Positions 1 to 5,618 of a DNA stretch of 5,632 nt are shown one piece after another (within the stretch, counting starts at the first letter, position 1; every line of letters starts with the position of its first letter). A program made the position numbers and the translations under genes. Below the pieces are notes generated by a model. The model was not told the origin of the DNA, ran no database searches, and worked only from the letters and a program-made list of their open reading frames with translations. Source of the DNA: CAZWUL01 sp964636625 (GTDB lineage: Bacteria > Atribacterota > Phoenicimicrobiia > Phoenicimicrobiales > Stramentimicrobiaceae); the NCBI GenBank assembly GCA_964636625.1, contig CAZWUL010000069.1, positions 1 through 5,632 on the forward strand, written 5' to 3'.

Positions 1-566
1 AGGACAATATCCGGGCAGGAGCTGACCTGGTCTGTTTTAGTGGTGACAAACTATTAGGAGGTCCTCAGGCAGGAATTATTTGCGGTAAAAGAGAGTATCT
101 GAATATAATTCAGAAAGACCCTATGTATAGAACCTTCCGTGTTGGAAAGAGCACCATGGCTTTATTGCAATTTACCATGTTATCTTACTTGCAGGGGGCA
201 TCCCTGGAAGATTTACCAGTCTGGCAAATGATTTCTTTACCCTATCAAAAAATTAAAAAACGTTGCCAGAAGCTGGCTAAAGAATTGAGAAAAAAGAACG
301 TTCCGGTTTTCTGTCAGGATGGAGAGTCAGTAGTAGGGGGAGGTTCCTTGCCGGGCAAATCATTGCCCACCAGTCTTTTCTGTCTGCAAACCCCCCGTAA
401 CATTGAAAAATTAGATAAGAAATTAAGATTATCCTATCCGGCTTTATTAGCTCGGGTGCAGAATAATTTATTAATGTTTGACCCCCGCACCATTGAGCCC
501 CAATATGATAAATTAGTAGTAGACCTTATTTGCTCTGCCTATCTGGCAGAAGAAAGGCAAAAATAA
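1..566 (+). CDS. selA: L-seryl-tRNA(Sec) selenium transferase, C-terminal part (5' truncated by window edge)
   Basis: SelA is a cytoplasmic PLP enzyme that converts Ser-tRNA(Sec) to Sec-tRNA(Sec) using selenophosphate. The reading frame is open from base 3, giving 187 residues before the TAA stop, roughly 40% of a usual SelA of about 460 residues; the start lies upstream. The ATG at 123 is internal and is not the start. The PLP-lysine region is clear: AGADLVCFSGDKLLGGPQAG, with the Schiff-base lysine at 48-50. Further on, RTFRVGKSTMALL matches the family's R-x-x-R-x-D-K segment except that Gly replaces the usual Asp. A GGGSLPGKSLPTS stretch (codons around 334-375) matches the G-S-G-S-L-P-x-x-x-L-P signature in the C-terminal domain. 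selB starts six bases after the stop, the classical selA-selB order, which supports the call. G+C here is about 41-42% by hand count, higher than downstream. Confidence 0.96.
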   Translation, partial: DNIRAGADLVCFSGDKLLGGPQAGIICGKREYLNIIQKDPMYRTFRVGKSTMALLQFTMLSYLQGASLEDLPVWQMISLPYQKIKKRCQKLAKELRKKNVPVFCQDGESVVGGGSLPGKSLPTSLFCLQTPRNIEKLDKKLRLSYPALLARVQNNLLMFDPRTIEPQYDKLVVDLICSAYLAEERQK

Positions 567-572
567 ACTAAA

Positions 573-2444
573 ATGATAATTTTTGGCACAGCCGGCCATA
601 TTGATCACGGTAAAACCACTTTAATACAAGCTATAACTGGAATAAATGCTGACCGTTTACCGGAAGAAAAAGAAAGAGGCATGACTATAGATTTAGGCTT
701 TGCCTGGCTGGAGACGGAAAACGGTGATAAAATAGGCATTATAGATGTACCTGGTCATGAAAATTTTATTAGAAACATGATTATTGGAATGACATCAGTA
801 GATGCATTTATTTTAGTTGTCGATGCCAAAGAAGGCTGGAAACCTCAAACCGAAGAACATTTTCAAATTATCAGATTATTAAATATTGATTATGGCCTGA
901 TTGTCATTACCAAAACTGACCTTGTTTCTCCTGAACAGTCTGAATCAGTAAGGCTGGAGATACAAAATAAAATTTCCAATCTTATTTCTTTAAAAATACC
1001 AATTCTCAATTTCAATATAACAGAAAAAAATAATATCAAGCAATTAAAAGAAGGGATAAAAAAAATATATTCGCTTGTTCCTGAGAAAAAAGATATCGGG
1101 AAACCACGGTTATTTATTGACCGGGTTTTTGATATTAAAGGGAGCGGAACAGTAGTGACCGGGACCCTGTTAAACGGAAATTTTTATCAGAATCAGCAAG
1201 CACATATATTTCCCGGAAACAAAAAGATACGACTAAGAAAACTTCAAAGTTATGGCTTGCCGGTAGAAAAAGCTATTATTGGAAGCCGGGTTGCCATTAA
1301 TGTTTCCGGAGTAGAAAAAGAGGAAATAAACAGAGGGGATTTGATATATGGTTATCCAAAATATCAGTCCAGCAGAATAATCGATGTGGAAGTAGAAATT
1401 TTACCCAAAAAAGAACCCAATTCAATTAAAAACGGTAGCGAAATTGATTTTATAGCGCATACCAGGATACTGCGCGGAAGAGTAGTATTTAGTAAGGGCA
1501 CACTAAAATCAGGTGAAAAATCTTATGCCCAGATTCGTTTTTTAGAACCTATTAGCCTGTTTTTAGGCGATTATTTTATTATTCGTCTTCCTGGATTGAA
1601 TGAAACTGCTGGAGGAGGAAGAGTACTGAATCCGCAAGCATCAAAACATAGTTTCAACAAAGCCCTATGGAATGATTGGCTGGACAAGAGAAGAAATTTT
1701 AATATTTGCGAAATTATATTAACAGAATTACAAAAAAACCGAACAATAAAAAAAGATGAATTTTTAGTAAATAGCCCTTATTCTAATTTGGAAATAGAAA
1801 AAGTAACAGCTGAACTTAAAGACAAAAACCTGCTGTTTTTGTATGCAAATTGGATTGTAGATAAGCGATTTTGGTTGGAACAGGTTCAATATGCCCTTGA
1901 TAGTATAGATAAAATGCACCAGGATTATCCCTTTAAAGCAGGATTTCCTGTAATACAGCTCAGAAATTCCTTTGCTAACTTGAATGATGATTTGTTTAAT
2001 ATACTGATTGAACATCTTGCTCAAAAAAATAAAATAAAAATAAAAAATGGAGAAATAGCACTTTTTCACCATTCTGTGGAGCTATCAAAACAGCAAGAAT
2101 CCATAATAAAAAAAATAGTGGAATATATTGAAAAAGACCCCTTGAATCTACCAGGCAAAAAGAATTTAGAGGAAAAATTTTTAGATTATCAGGATATTAT
2201 AGAATATTTGATAAAAAGAAACGAGATTATCCTGTTAGAAGATGAAATATTAATTACACCCAAAATCTATAATACAATGAAAGAAAAAATTATTAACTAT
2301 TTAAAAAAGAATGGGAGCATTACCATCGGAGAAGTTAGAAATTTGCTGCATATCAGCCGTAAATATATTGTACCCTTATTAACAAAAATGGACGAAGATA
2401 GTATAACCAGAAGGAAAGAGAACATCAGGGTGTTGAAAAATTAA
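573..2444 (+). CDS. selB: Selenocysteine-specific translation elongation factor SelB
   Basis: SelB is the specialised EF-Tu-like GTPase that carries Sec-tRNA(Sec) to the ribosome and binds the SECIS hairpin behind an in-frame UGA. The product has 623 residues, close to E. coli SelB at 614. The GTPase domain occupies about 1-172: G1 GHIDHGKT (8-15), G2 Thr38 in ERGMTID, G3 DVPGH (58-62) and G4 TKTD (113-116). The G5 segment near 146-160 is divergent. Beta-barrel domain 2 (about 175-260) has GSGTVVTGT at 190-198, and domain 3 (about 265-355) ends in AGGGRVLNP. Residues about 360-623 look like the winged-helix tail. The last repeat contains ISRKYIVPLL (594-603) and a basic TRRKENIRVLK end, as in the SECIS-binding domain. 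ATG at 573 is chosen because the GTPase fold begins at once; AAAGG (553-557) is a distant, weak Shine-Dalgarno. It lies six bases after selA, so one operon is expected. G+C falls to about 27% in the 3' part. Confidence 0.97.
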   Translation: MIIFGTAGHIDHGKTTLIQAITGINADRLPEEKERGMTIDLGFAWLETENGDKIGIIDVPGHENFIRNMIIGMTSVDAFILVVDAKEGWKPQTEEHFQIIRLLNIDYGLIVITKTDLVSPEQSESVRLEIQNKISNLISLKIPILNFNITEKNNIKQLKEGIKKIYSLVPEKKDIGKPRLFIDRVFDIKGSGTVVTGTLLNGNFYQNQQAHIFPGNKKIRLRKLQSYGLPVEKAIIGSRVAINVSGVEKEEINRGDLIYGYPKYQSSRIIDVEVEILPKKEPNSIKNGSEIDFIAHTRILRGRVVFSKGTLKSGEKSYAQIRFLEPISLFLGDYFIIRLPGLNETAGGGRVLNPQASKHSFNKALWNDWLDKRRNFNICEIILTELQKNRTIKKDEFLVNSPYSNLEIEKVTAELKDKNLLFLYANWIVDKRFWLEQVQYALDSIDKMHQDYPFKAGFPVIQLRNSFANLNDDLFNILIEHLAQKNKIKIKNGEIALFHHSVELSKQQESIIKKIVEYIEKDPLNLPGKKNLEEKFLDYQDIIEYLIKRNEIILLEDEILITPKIYNTMKEKIINYLKKNGSITIGEVRNLLHISRKYIVPLLTKMDEDSITRRKENIRVLKN

Positions 2445-2494
2445 AATAGAAGTGCAGATAAAGGGCAAGGGTAGAAAGGTGAACCGTTAAAAAC

Positions 2495-2522
2495 TTGCTG
2501 GAAATAAATATGGATGTATGAT
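2495..2522 (+). promoter_or_regulatory. Weak candidate sigma-70-type promoter upstream of the DUF1573 gene
   Basis: TTGCTG (2495-2500) as -35 and TATGAT (2517-2522) as -10 are separated by 16 bases. The -10 matches consensus at five of six positions, the -35 only at three. A small dyad, ATGAT-aat-ATCAT (2518-2530), overlaps the -10 and could be an operator or chance in AT-rich DNA. The 145-base gap after selB and the absence of an obvious terminator mean the downstream gene could also be read through from selAB. Confidence 0.3.
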
Positions 2523-2574
2523 AATATCATCATGTATTTTCAATGGCGATATTATTAATCTTAAGCAGTAAATA

Positions 2575-2583
2575 GAGGTAAGG
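2575..2583 (+). promoter_or_regulatory. Ribosome binding site fixing the DUF1573 protein start
   Basis: GAGGTAAGG lies six bases before the ATG at 2590. It is the best Shine-Dalgarno in the window and supports the start that precedes the hydrophobic N-terminus. Confidence 0.7.
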
Positions 2584-2589
2584 ATATCT

Positions 2590-3645
2590 ATGCAAAAAAA
2601 ATGGTTTGTATTTATAATTATTTTTATCATTGCTGTATTTTTAGGAATAGGCTATTTTGTCAGCAATCTGGGGAGACAGTATTCCGGTCCCCCTGTTTTG
2701 ACCGTGTCTGAGGAAATAGGTGACCTGGGGCAGATAAGCCCGGATGAGAAACAGACCTATATTTTTACCCTGAAAAATGAAGGAGGGGAAAAATTAGTAA
2801 TAGAGAGAGTGCAAGCTCCCTGTGGATGTACAGCTACGTTGCTGTCTGAAGAGGAAATTTTGCCCGGGAAAACAACCCAACTCGAGGTTACTTTCAATCC
2901 AAGAGGATACCAGGGAGTAGTAACTCAATCGGTTTATATCTATAGTAATGACCCGGAAATGGAGAGGAAGAGAATTGCCATCAGGGCAGATATTGAACAT
3001 ATTCCGGCACCGGAATTACAGGTATCAGCTAATCAGTGGGATTTAGAGTTATTAAGTAGAGGGGATTTTTCACAATTTTCTTTACAGATACTTAATAAGG
3101 GTGACTTGAGTGCAGAAATAGAAAAGATTGATGTTCCTGAACAAATAAAAATTGAACCTGTAACTATAGAATTACCGAAATTATTAGAACCTGATGCTGA
3201 AATGAATTTGCAATTTACCTATAATTCGTCTGAAAACGAAGTTGGTCTGGTCAGGGAATATATACGCATTGTGACCAGTGACCCCAGGAGGAAAAATATT
3301 ACTATAAGGGTAGAAGGATATGTTACAGAAGCAGATAATTCCATTTCAATTTCCCGTTTAGAAAGTAATTTAATAAAAGAAAATGATGAAACGATACCAC
3401 AAGAAGCCAGCTTTGTTGTAAAAAATAATAGTAACAAACCATTGCAACTGGTTTCTATCGAGTCCTCAGTGGACTATTTAGAACCAGTAAATAAGGAAAT
3501 GATATTATTAGCTCCTGGTGAAGAACGGGAAGTTATTATTAAAATCAACAGAGAGGACATAGCTGATTTATATATAGGCGAAAGGATACAGGAACATATT
3601 TATTTTAATATTGCCTTGCCTCTTACTATAGGTTCAGGAATTTAA
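2590..3645 (+). CDS. Membrane-anchored DUF1573-type multi-Ig-like domain protein
   Basis: The product has 351 residues. The N-terminus is MQKKW followed by an uncleaved-looking hydrophobic helix (about 5-24), predicting an anchor with the rest outside the membrane. Residues about 38-135 match DUF1573: a DLGQISP start, FTLKNEGGEKLVI, the APCGCT motif with Cys78 and Cys80, LLPG-type turn LPGKT, and VTFNPRGYQG. A second repeat (about 141-245) lacks the cysteines but shows the same ending: YSNDPEMERKRIAIRADI in repeat one against VTSDPRRKNITIRVEG in repeat two. A third, more degenerate repeat spans about 252-346 (FVVKNNSNKPLQLVSI, LLAPGEEREVII). Such folds are beta-sandwich modules usually thought to bind other envelope proteins; the exact role is unknown. 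The CGC pair could bind metal or form a disulfide, which is inference. It ends at TAA and is followed by 48 AT-rich bases before the regulator gene. Nothing ties it functionally to selenium beyond adjacency. Confidence 0.85.
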   Translation: MQKKWFVFIIIFIIAVFLGIGYFVSNLGRQYSGPPVLTVSEEIGDLGQISPDEKQTYIFTLKNEGGEKLVIERVQAPCGCTATLLSEEEILPGKTTQLEVTFNPRGYQGVVTQSVYIYSNDPEMERKRIAIRADIEHIPAPELQVSANQWDLELLSRGDFSQFSLQILNKGDLSAEIEKIDVPEQIKIEPVTIELPKLLEPDAEMNLQFTYNSSENEVGLVREYIRIVTSDPRRKNITIRVEGYVTEADNSISISRLESNLIKENDETIPQEASFVVKNNSNKPLQLVSIESSVDYLEPVNKEMILLAPGEEREVIIKINREDIADLYIGERIQEHIYFNIALPLTIGSGI

Positions 3646-3693
3646 AAAAATAAAAATAATAAGTTAAACAAAAAGTGGTTACGGAAAAATATT

Positions 3694-4035
3694 ATGAAGA
3701 AATATTTAAAAATATTTAGCGCCTTATCTGACAAAACTCGTTTACGTCTTTATATGATTTTATCAGAAGGAGAGCTCTGTGTTTGTGAACTCACCTGTGC
3801 TTTGGATATGGAACAATCCAGGATTTCCCATAGTTTGAAAGTTTTGAAAGAGGCGGGATTGATTAATAGCAGAAAAATTGGTAAATGGATGTTTTATTCA
3901 ATTCAATTAAACAAAGATAATAAATGGTTGTTTAGGGAAATTAAAGAAAATATTGGCATTTTAGCTAAAGATAAGCAGATGCTTGCCAAGTGTAAAGACG
4001 AAAACATCAGGGAAAAATTTCAGTGTCAAATATAG
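3694..4035 (+). CDS. ArsR/SmtB-family metal- or metalloid-responsive transcriptional repressor
   Basis: This is a 113-residue winged-helix protein of usual ArsR length. The N-terminus (LKIFSALSDKTRLRLYMIL, 5-23) is the family's first helices, and QSRISHSLKVLKEAGLI (41-57) is the recognition helix, followed by the wing KIGKWMFYSI (61-70). ELCVCEL (27-33) is the thiol motif known in arsenic-responsive ArsR, where ligand binding releases DNA. Cysteines are at 29, 31 and 35; in E. coli ArsR the third cysteine would align with Thr34 here, so it is shifted by one. Two more cysteines, 100 and 111, lie in the C-terminal tail. The ligand may be As(III), Sb(III) or another thiophilic metal, but no ars resistance gene is present to confirm it. 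The start ATG has only a weak GGA at 3683-3685. The 3' end overlaps the next gene by 13 bases. It probably represses its own operon. Confidence 0.9.
   Translation: MKKYLKIFSALSDKTRLRLYMILSEGELCVCELTCALDMEQSRISHSLKVLKEAGLINSRKIGKWMFYSIQLNKDNKWLFREIKENIGILAKDKQMLAKCKDENIREKFQCQI
3700..3717 (+). promoter_or_regulatory. Inverted repeat at the regulator start, possible operator
   Basis: AAATATTT, two bases, then AAATATTT form a perfect 8-2-8 inverted repeat, with repeat centres 10 bases apart. A seven-of-eight copy lies at 3687-3694. ArsR-family operators are often imperfect inverted repeats with a two-base centre, so autoregulation is conceivable. However, the repeat sits in codons 3-8, and AT-rich codons for Tyr-Leu-Lys-Ile-Phe could produce it by chance. 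Confidence 0.2.
4009..4013 (+). promoter_or_regulatory. Ribosome binding site deciding the GTG start of the DUF218 gene
   Basis: AGGGA lies nine bases before GTG at 4023, inside the end of the regulator gene. No ATG occurs in frame until about residue 52, within the second hydrophobic segment, so the GTG with this site is the sensible start. Confidence 0.6.
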
Positions 4036-4850
4036 CTGGTTTATCACTTATATTCCGCAAGGTTATCACGCAATTATTCTTGCCTCCCGGTGGTATTATT
4101 GTTTTAATTTTATTGATTTGCCTGTTCTTTCTTTTTAACTGGAAAAAAATTGCAATCTTTCTTGCCACTGTCTTAATGTTTTCCCTTTTTATTTTAGGTT
4201 CATGGTTAGGCGAGTATATAATATTAAGGCCGCTGGAAGATGACTATAGCTCATTTAAGGATACTTCCAATAGCCATATTAGTTTATCAAACCCGATTAT
4301 AGTAGTACTTGGCGGAGGTGTTGTTGAAAATAGTTTATCAAGGCAGGGTGGAGGAACTGATATTGGTGAAGTAACACTGGCACGATTGTATGGGGCTTAT
4401 ACGGTTTACAGGGAAATTGAATGCCCTATTTTAGTAAGTGGGGGCAATGTGCCCGGGTATACCGGAAACATTCCAGCAGCTCAAATTATGTTAGAAGTGT
4501 TAGCTAACATGGGAGTTCCACGGGGTTTAATCTATCAGGAAGATAGGTCAAGGACTACCCTTGAAAATGCCAGTTTTACAATTGAGAAAATCATAGCACA
4601 GGGATATAATGAGATTATTCTAGTTACCAGTGCTGTACATATGCGTCGCTCTGTTGCTGTTTTTGAAAAGAACAATAGTGGAATTATTGTTATACCGGCT
4701 CCAGTAAATTATTTATTTGAAAATACCAAGCCAGGGTTATTAAATCTTCTTCCAAATGAAATATCCTGGAATCATAATTTACGGGCAATACATGAATGGA
4801 TTGGCTTGCTTTATTATAAAATATTCTATTCGTCAGCATTGGGTATATAG
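4023..4850 (+). CDS. DUF218 (YdcF/SanA/ElyC-like) membrane protein
   Basis: The product has 275 residues and begins at GTG. Two hydrophobic segments (about 23-39 and 43-62) anchor the N-terminus, with a short basic NWKK turn between them, and the DUF218 domain follows (about 90-260). Family motifs are visible: PIIVVLGGGV (91-100), ILVSGGN (136-142), EDRSRTTLENA (173-183) and ILVTSAVHMRRSVAVF (199-214). The order of two helices then DUF218 matches ElyC-type proteins, which in E. coli affect envelope and peptidoglycan precursor metabolism; SanA is linked to the vancomycin barrier. The biochemical activity is not established, so no symbol is given. Its start overlaps the ArsR-type gene by 13 bases, implying translational coupling and shared control by that repressor. 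The stop is TAG, and no convincing terminator follows. Confidence 0.88.
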   Translation: MSNIAGLSLIFRKVITQLFLPPGGIIVLILLICLFFLFNWKKIAIFLATVLMFSLFILGSWLGEYIILRPLEDDYSSFKDTSNSHISLSNPIIVVLGGGVVENSLSRQGGGTDIGEVTLARLYGAYTVYREIECPILVSGGNVPGYTGNIPAAQIMLEVLANMGVPRGLIYQEDRSRTTLENASFTIEKIIAQGYNEIILVTSAVHMRRSVAVFEKNNSGIIVIPAPVNYLFENTKPGLLNLLPNEISWNHNLRAIHEWIGLLYYKIFYSSALGI

Positions 4851-4989
4851 TAAAAGAAACTTAAAACTGAGAGCTTCTCTTATTAATTGGTTAAGTTGAA
4901 TTATAGTATTTTCTACGCAATATGCAATCCGCACGAAGCAATACGATATTTGACCGGCAGATTATGTCTTGTATTTAAACTATATACCA

Positions 4990-5010
4990 ACGACTAACGA
5001 CAAACGACTA
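4990..5010. repeat. Tandem heptamer repeat, three units
   Basis: ACGACTA, ACGACAA and ACGACTA follow each other without a gap; the middle unit differs at one base. It is a short tandem array with no coding frame around it. Confidence 0.75.
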
Positions 5011-5062
5011 ATTAAGCAATCCCATCCACTTATTCCAGCATAATTGTTAGAGGAGTTGTTTT

Positions 5063-5081
5063 TAGTTTTTGGTTTACAGTT
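5063..5081 (-). repeat. Left copy of a 19-base distant inverted repeat
   Basis: The reverse complement, AACTGTAAACCAAAAACTA, matches 5422-5440 at 18 of 19 positions. The flanking CAGTTTTTAG (5077-5086) is also repeated in reverse complement at 5445-5454. Confidence 0.7.
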
Positions 5082-5183
5082 TTTAGAAAAGAAATCCTTT
5101 TTACTCATACCTGAGTTTTACGACATACTATTTTTGTGATTACAGTGAGTTTTCCAATTTTTTGTCATCATGATGGGGTATTT

Positions 5184-5254
5184 TCTTTCCTGTCATTGCG
5201 AGCCAATTTTAATTGGTGTGGCAATCTCATCCAATTTTACCCAAGCAGGAAAGA
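5184..5254. repeat. 71-base nested stem element with a GTCATTGCGAG...GCAATCTC core
   Basis: The outer arms TCTTTCCTG (5184-5192) and CAGGAAAGA (5246-5254) are perfect nine-base complements. Inside, ATTGC (5195-5199) pairs with GCAAT (5221-5225), and CCAATT (5203-5208) with AATTGG (5211-5216). The core resembles, from memory, dispersed palindromic intergenic repeats found in many bacterial genomes. It could also be a transcribed hairpin, but there is no T-run directly after it, so it is not a standard terminator. Confidence 0.6.
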
Positions 5255-5296
5255 GTTTTAGCATTCTTACTTTTTCAATCTTGCAAAGTGTAACCT

Positions 5297-5331
5297 ATGT
5301 CCTGAAGTTTTTATTACTCATGTCCTGAGGT
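5297..5331 (+). repeat. Direct repeat pair ATGTCCTGA(A/G)GT
   Basis: Two 12-base copies, at 5297-5308 and 5320-5331, differ at one base and are 23 bases apart start to start. Confidence 0.65.
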
Positions 5332-5384
5332 CGAACCCATTTTTTTATGTTTGCACTAGCTACTAGTAACTTTTTTGTATTTCC

Positions 5385-5409
5385 CTTGCAACTCGAATCT
5401 TGCAACTTG
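5385..5409 (+). repeat. Direct repeat pair CTTGCAACT(C/T)G
   Basis: Copies at 5385-5395 and 5399-5409 match at 10 of 11 bases. The second begins inside AATCTTGCAA, which is also found at 5277-5286. Confidence 0.65.
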
Positions 5410-5421
5410 TACCTTATTTTT

Positions 5422-5440
5422 AACTGAAAACCAAAAACTA
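5422..5440 (+). repeat. Right copy of the 19-base distant inverted repeat
   Basis: AACTGAAAACCAAAAACTA is the inverted partner of 5063-5081, with one mismatch, about 340 bases away. No transposase or other gene lies between the copies. Confidence 0.7.
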
Positions 5441-5609
5441 TCAACTAAAAACTGGAACTCTGCTCCTCAATTTGTTAAAATAATAAAAGTTGTTGTAATT
5501 ATTATAGAAATTTACACAGTATTTATTCCCACTATTAATTGAAGTCTGCTATGAATAAAATTTTTAGTTTTTTTTCAGCAATTCCTGACATACAGTAGTC
5601 ACAACTGTT

Positions 5610-5618
5610 TGTTATAAT
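5610..5618 (+). promoter_or_regulatory. Extended -10 promoter motif at the right edge
   Basis: TGTTATAAT fits the extended -10 form TGnTATAAT exactly. No -35 lies at standard spacing; CTGACA (5585-5590) is 22 bases upstream, which is too far, but extended -10 promoters can lack a -35. GTAGTC flanks it on both sides (5595-5600 and 5623-5628). It would serve a gene beyond the window. Confidence 0.4.

Noticed and set aside
1764..2072. Minus-strand frame inside selB (about 100 codons)
   Set aside because: It is antisense to a strongly conserved gene; its composition, rich in Phe, Tyr and Ile, is the mirror of A-rich coding DNA.
2445..2589. Possible tRNA(Sec) gene or SECIS element after selB
   Set aside because: GCAAG/CTTGC can pair around 2465-2498, but there is no acceptor stem, TCA anticodon loop or T-arm, and no in-frame UGA precedes it.
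2794..3437. Two short minus-strand frames inside the DUF1573 gene (2794-3000 and 3219-3437)
   Set aside because: No recognisable motif and both lie fully within a well-supported gene on the other strand.
4869..4879. Possible terminator hairpin after the DUF218 gene
   Set aside because: GAGA-gct-TCTC has only four base pairs and is not followed by a real T-run.
5166..5175. CATCATGATG perfect palindrome
   Set aside because: Ten bases without a loop or neighbouring gene start; likely chance.
5320..5340. GGTCGAACCC resembling a tRNA T-arm
   Set aside because: No acceptor, D or anticodon arms can be placed around it, and it belongs to a repeated word found elsewhere in the tail.
5355..5376. ACTAG-cta-CTAGT hairpin near a T-run
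   Set aside because: Only five weak base pairs with a three-base loop, and the T-run is separated from the stem; too weak for a terminator call.
4911..5460. CRISPR array
   Set aside because: Repeats are short (5-19 bases), unequal, in both orientations and irregularly spaced, with no cas genes in view.
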